From: Isoperla grammatica
Taxonomy: Eukaryota; Arthropoda; Insecta; Plecoptera; Perlodidae
NCBI GenBank assembly: GCA_945910005.1
Contig: OX246746.1
Coordinates: 35,057,638 to 35,121,637, forward strand
Length of the DNA stretch: 64,000 nt
Reading direction: 5' to 3'
Both the position numbers and the translations under genes were made by a program. Of this stretch, positions 58,884 to 64,000 are shown in pieces; within the stretch, counting starts at the first letter, position 1; each line of letters begins with the position of its first letter. The notes under the pieces are model-generated. The model was given only the letters and a program-made list of their open reading frames with translations. It did no database searches and was not told the DNA's origin.

Positions 58884-60502
58884 TAAGAATTGCATTTTGC
58901 TACATAACTATAACACGTTTTAGGTGTATGGGCTGGCCTAGGCCTAGGCCTACTGAGAAAATTATCCCAAAAGTTGCAAAAAAGGAACCTAGGCCTATGC
59001 CTACATAAGTAGAGTAGAGAAGGCCAAGAGTAGGCCTATTTATTAGACAATCGGTAGGCTAGGCCTAGGCCTACATTGTACACATATAGGCATAGGCATC
59101 GTCACAGACAAAAGACCTATAGCCTACAGCAATACACAAATTCCAATGTGCGTCAGTAGGCCTACGCCTTAGGTATAGGCCTAGCCTAGGCCTAGCTCAA
59201 GCTTGCAGTCATAGGCCCAAGGCCCACAAATCAGTAGGCCTAGGCCCTAGTCTATATTTTCAAATTATTATGTTAAATATAAATTATTCACGCTTACCTT
59301 AGTGGATTTTCGTGAACGTTTCATGTTTTTGTATGAATAAATCAATGTATTATTATGTGCTCTGCTACGGTTACGAAGAATTTTGAAAAGAAATGTGAGG
59401 TAATATTAAAGCATCCGTCTTCAAAGGCGGGACAGGAAGAAGAGACCTCTCCAAACAATGCTGTGCGAGTAGTTTGGAAAGCTACCAACAGGAGAACAAC
59501 TAACTAAAATGCGCCAAATTTAAAAATGTTGTTTGAGGAGGCCGGGTTGTTACGTGGCTCCCTTTCTGCCCGCTGTTGGTACTATGACCGGTGGCAGGCA
59601 CTATTCTCTATAATTATAGTCCACATTCCCTCTTTCAGCCTTCCTACGTCCTCTTTTCTTCTCTGTCTCCCAATCCTTCAGCCTGGGCTCGCGGTTCAGG
59701 TTACACTTAAATCCCCCAATTTTTTCCTGCCCCACTATAAATTCTTTCGACCCATTCCACTCCGCCGTCGTGCTTTCCAGGGAAGTACTTAGACCCATAT
59801 CGGTCCCCCTATTTCGCCTCCAACTGGCATCTTCCATCCATGATCACCCCTCCCCATAGTCTATATCTACCTCGACTCACTGCCCCGCTCATTTCTCCCA
59901 AGCCTCACCCTTCTTCCATCACCTACTTCCCTCCATTTCCATTTACTTCCTTTTCTCAACACTCTTCTCGCGGCCTTGCCGCCCTTTTTTTCACTCCTTC
60001 CAGAACCTCCTTGTCCCTGTATGGTGAAGTTGCCGGCTTTAAACGCTTATTCGACTCATCATTTGGCCGGGAAATTCGAAGCTATTTAGCATAACTTAAA
60101 TGTTTGTATGCAAAGCACCAAGGAATTGCATCTCTAATCCCATCCCCAACCAACTACCTAATACATTTCCTGATCGCCAATATCCTAGTAGCTCGAATCA
60201 TAGTAAGTAGCGTTCCTACCATATTCAAATACGAGGACCAGAAAGCTGACAAGTCAACGCGTTCTTTTTCCGAAGAATGTCATGTATTTAAAGAAAAAAA
60301 TAGCCACATTAGAACTAGGTACGTCAAAAGGATTCTAAACTTGGGGGGGGGGGGGGGGGGGGGCTAAGGTGGGGCTGATAAAAAATTCAAGGGGGCTACA
60401 TCAAAATGTTTTGAGGCTGTGCACTGCCAAACTTTCTCACTAGGTAGCAAGTTGGTGCAATAAATCCTTCTTCCAAGGCCTGCTTGATTCTGGTGAAGTA
60501 TG
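58884..60502. repeat. Segmental duplication copy B
   Basis: Partner of 50499-53145. Contains exon 1 copy B and ends CTTGATTCTGGTGAAGTAT. A G-run of about 20 (60344-60363) stands where copy A has GGGAGGGGGGG. CCTAGGCC palindromes are frequent at 58940-59250. Confidence 0.9.
59298..59324 (-). CDS. Gene A, first coding exon, copy B
   Basis: ATG at 59324, nine codons MKRSRKSTK, donor AAG|GTAAGC, phase 0. The leader and donor match copy A, so this could act as an alternative upstream promoter and exon for the same gene, about 12 kb from exon 2, or be the start of a duplicate gene whose body is gone. Confidence 0.5.
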
Positions 60503-61609
60503 TGGGAGCCGGAATCATATTTTTTATGTATTGTTACAAGCTGTGTGCTTTCAATTTCTTTGCTGCAGAGATCGCTAAAAATCGTTTATAAATCGCACCA
60601 TTTAAATATCTCACGACGATTGAAAGTTGTTCCGTGTTCGCAATCTTTTAGTAATAACTCATAAGTTAAATTATAAAATCATCAGTGAATACTATTTGGC
60701 TTGTTTTATCTCTTCATTAATTCGCTATAACCATTCACATCTTGTAAATAAACTCATAGCAATTCGTTTTATAATAGTGTAAGACATATGCTACTAATAC
60801 ATCATAACAAAAAAATATTTCTTAAAACGTGTGACCTAGAAGTGAAAAGAAACCAATGCAACACTTAAAACATGTGAATATCTGGTCTATTTATTGTCAC
60901 ACCAGACTATAAACCTAACATAAAAGTATTGATACCAGCTCGATCCGTTGGATAGTTTTTGAGTTCCACCAATCTGCCGTGGCGTGGAAGGAAAATAAAG
61001 GTGTCGACCGATAGCATCGGGACACCTATACGCCGACTAAAATTTAAAGGTATACACTATTACTCTTCAAACTATTGTGAATCGAATGGTATATGTTAAC
61101 CTTTGCCCACATGTTGAGTGTTTCGCCCCTATTTTGTTGTTCAAAAAAGGACTATGTTTGTGTTTTAAATTGGTGCATCCTGACTCTGTGATAACTTTCA
61201 CATTTTGTTGTGTGCCTCTCATTACATCACAGCCCTCTCCTACTCTACTTCAGTTACTCCTCGCACTAGTTATCTCTTGTCCCTCGTATGTTGACGCGCG
61301 CTTCAGTCAGTCGTAACCGACTCGTTAAGGTGTTCACGTCTCTCTCGCTCTATCGTGACAGCACAACCGGCCTTGGTTTTAGTCTGATTGAAGTACCTTG
61401 CTTCGTGGGCGCACCATTCTTTGATATCTCCGAGTCCGTCGTACTGCCTTTCTTATTCTTACTTTTATTTTCTAAACAATGATTTCTTTGCTCTGTACTT
61501 TAAACACAACATCCAGACTACTACCAACACAGTAAGTTCTAAAAATTCTCTAGTTCTATAAGTTCTTCACTTTCGAACACTGGTCCTACTGGTCCGCACA
61601 TTCTCTGTC
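60503..61609. other. No gene seen
   Basis: A short inverted pair GGTGTCGACCGATAGCATCG...GGGACACC at about 60999-61026 may be a transposon end. 61077-61480 holds open plus frames without family match, possibly the decayed upstream part of the BEL element. Confidence 0.4.
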
Positions 61610-62730
61610 AATGGACCTCGCGGGCCAGATATTTCTCGAATATTCTCTTCCGTGTTGTGTTGTTGAATTCAGGAGTTCTCTTGTCTTAGCACATGCTGCA
61701 GTACTGTATCTTCAACTTCACACTCGGTCCCGTTTTTCAACGTATGATATTAGTTTGTTGAGAGCGAAAAGTAAGGTGGCTCCGGTCACACCTATGACTA
61801 TTAGGAAACTTGAGCTCTCGGCTGCACTTTGTGCTTTGTGCACGCTTTGAGGTATCCCTCTGCCTTCGCTTGCCCCTCTCGCCATGAATTCTGTCATCCT
61901 CTACACGGACTCAGATTGTTCTCTCTTGATTTGGCACCCGTCCTTATCGACTCGAGACTTTCGTTGCCAACCGCGTCGTAGAAGTCGTCGAGTACTCTGC
62001 TCCTATAGCGATTGAGACCACGTGCTCTCCAAGACAATCCTGTGGATTGCGCCTCTCGTGGTTTACTTTCTCTACAACTTCTGGAACACCCGTTGTGGCT
62101 CTCTGGTCCTGATTTCTTGCGTTCTCCTCCCACAGAGTGGCCCGGGTCACCTCCCTTTCTCGCATCTAAGAAAAAGTTGCCGGAAATAAACCCGTCAACA
62201 GTCGTTCAGTTCGAAAACATTAACTCGTCTTTAGCCAACTTGCAAAAGTTGTTGACTCTCCTCATGGCTCAGCGCGTTTTCACATAATATGTTGTTGCTT
62301 CGTTTGCGTAATGGTGGATACATGCTCCAAAGCGTCCCTTCCCATTGGTCCCTTGCGCCCTCCTGAGCTTCAGGACTATCTGGATGTCTTCGTTAGAATC
62401 ACTCGGCAGCATTATTATGCTAACGAGATTAGTCAGCTCGCTCACCGTGGACAAGTGACCTCCAGGTCCAGATTAGCCTCTCCCAAGCCTTTCCTTGATT
62501 CATCCGGGTTTCCCAGGGTGGGCGGAAGATTGCATCACTCTCCTCTCCCGGGCCAGACCCGCCACCCTCTTCCCTTGCCCAAGGACATACATTTGTCAGT
62601 ACTTCTCTGCAATGCATTTCACAAGTCCTCTCTTCATTCTTGTCTAGAACCGTTCAGGCGCTGATACAACAGCGTTACTGGATTATGTCTATGCGCGGCT
62701 CGCTTCAGCTATGCCAGTAACGTAGAGAGA
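61610..62730 (+). pseudogene. BEL/Pao pol remnant
   Basis: RNase H region: LAHAAVLYLQLHTRS then AKSKVAPVTPMTIRKLELSA (typical Pao 'sKskVaPlk...iPrLEL'), then VILYTDSDCSLLIWH in another frame and FVANRVVEVVEY. Then NPVDCASRGLLSLQLLEHPL. Integrase N-terminal region: PFLDSSGFPRVGGRLHHSPL and LPLPKDIHLSVLLCNAFHKS, then QQRYWIMSMRG. The order is that of Pao-type elements. Several frameshifts and stops; no RT, protease or LTR found, so a fragment. Confidence 0.8.
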
Positions 62731-63618
62731 TAAGCTCAGTTCCAAGTTCAATGCAATAAAAGATAAGAGAGTTGTGGAGTGGTGGCGGGTCGGTAAGGGA
62801 GGGCGAGGGGGGGGTGCCGATGTTCTCGGGAGTTTCTCCAATGAGCTGCTGCTAGAAGTTGTCTTCGCTGCCGCTAGGGAAACACGCTACTGTACAGTGC
62901 AAGTGAAAGCATGATAATTATGGGAAATAACACACCGATCTAGTATTTCAAACCATACATTATACAAGTGCATTTGCCACTCTAACCAGCATTTTTCTGC
63001 TACAGAATAACCACTTGATGTCAATGTATACTTTTCATTTCAAGTTTTTCATTACAAAAATATATATAATTTTTTTAAATTCAGAGTTTTTCATTGGGAA
63101 TAAAATAATATATTACGGTTATTTATCAAAGAATTGCGTTGTTAGAGGGCAGGTGACAATAGTAATATAATTCAGAAATATTTTGTACACTCAATACTTA
63201 CATAAGTTGTAGGGTCATATCATTTGGTACTTAAAATTCCAACAGTAAATTTTCAAATAATTGACATAATTGACAAATTTTTGTCGCTTACACAATGAAC
63301 CAATTTTTTTTTAAGCACACCAGAATGTGTATTTACAACGTCAGTAATGAGATATGTGGAAAAAGTACTTTAAAAAAAGTTTGAGCCCCAATAGGAACCG
63401 CCTAACATATTAAGCTTGTAGGGAGCAGGAAAAACTAGGAGGAGCATTGGCAGAAATGATCTGAAATAGCAAATGGTTTTAGTTCCGATTGCCATCCACC
63501 GCAACATTTTCATTGGCTAGCACAAGATGGTTACTCGAATGCTTGTTTTTTTTTTATAAAGAATGAAGGCCTGGTATTTGAAGAATGTTCCTGGTCAGAT
63601 GATGATGATGGGTGGAAA
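62731..63618. other. No gene seen
   Basis: GC-rich G-tract near 62802-62814, otherwise AT-rich. No exon or terminus recognised. Confidence 0.5.
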
Positions 63619-64000
63619 CTAGGGCTGCCTAACGATATCGATAATTCGATACGATATCGATAGTAGAAAAATAATTCGATCTCGATATAAAATTAATATA
63701 TAGTACGTTTTGCGATATCGATCAAGTGTCAACTATCGTAAAAAAAAAGTTTGGCAGTGTTGTGCTTCTGCATCTTTGTGATACATACACTGCAACATTC
63801 ACGTTGGTAAATTTTACCTACTCGCCTTTGTGTTCGCGCGGCACCTGCCATCCGCCAGTAACCCCCCCCCCGCCTTTTGTAACGGCTCATCGCTGTTTTG
63901 TGGATACATTTTTAATAATACAACACACAACACTGCCAAACTAAAACATTGACGCACATAGTAAAACATTTCGACGTTAAATTATTCACACTAAATTGTT
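63619..64000. mobile_element. Left end of a hAT element related to 35412-36234
   Basis: CTAGGGCTGCCTAACGATAT followed by CGATAATTCGATACGATATCGATAG parallels CTAGTGTTGCCCAACAATAT with CGATTATTCGATACGATATCG of the element at 35.4 kb. GATATCGAT words recur to 63722 and a C-run lies at 63861-63870. The right end is beyond the window. Confidence 0.55.

Overview
This window looks like nuclear DNA of a large-genome, repeat-rich metazoan, most likely an arthropod and possibly an insect. The pointers are a SINE head resembling arthropod 5S rRNA, a Helitron N-terminal domain of the type common in insects, and abundant LINE, hAT, Helitron, Gypsy and BEL/Pao debris. It is not prokaryotic: genes are split by GT-AG introns and most long open frames are microsatellite artefacts. 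The species assignment is inference only.

Two host loci can be supported. Gene A runs on the minus strand from about 59.3/50.9 kb down to 28.0 kb. It has a 9-codon first exon in two copies (50899-50925 and 59298-59324), then exons at 47249-47332, 45605-45667, 44338-44421, 42316-42372, 34714-34800, 33852-33935 and a long terminal exon at 28330-28989 carrying about nine 22-residue repeats. Every junction has consensus splice signals and every intron is phase 0, so one frame of about 381 codons runs through eight exons. I do not recognise the protein. Gene B is represented by one first exon (18801-18918, minus) under a CpG-rich leader; its remaining exons were not found and probably lie outside or are unrecognised.

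Region by region: 0-7 kb holds LINE debris, ATT microsatellites, a Helitron (3070-4696) and a 5S-derived SINE. 7-19 kb holds simple repeats, MITEs, an inverted pair of tRNA-derived SINEs and a 1.2 kb GGCAC-type minisatellite. 19-24.4 kb holds LINE 3' ends embedded in ATT arrays plus a repeated module. 24.44-27.43 kb is a satellite-like array of about 135 bp units. 28-51 kb is gene A, with introns filled by hAT elements and MITEs, several with readable target-site duplications. 50.5-60.5 kb is a tandem duplication of the gene A promoter and first exon, split by a second 5S-SINE, a decayed Gypsy element and a second Gypsy fragment. 61-64 kb holds BEL/Pao debris and the left end of another hAT.

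The most interesting signals are the all-phase-0 gene with duplicated promoter and duplicated internal exon; a 3'-UTR hairpin with compensatory changes shared by three LINE tails; a 27 bp repeat that amplifies the gag start codon in frame; and a near-perfect 41 bp hairpin at 5.9 kb.
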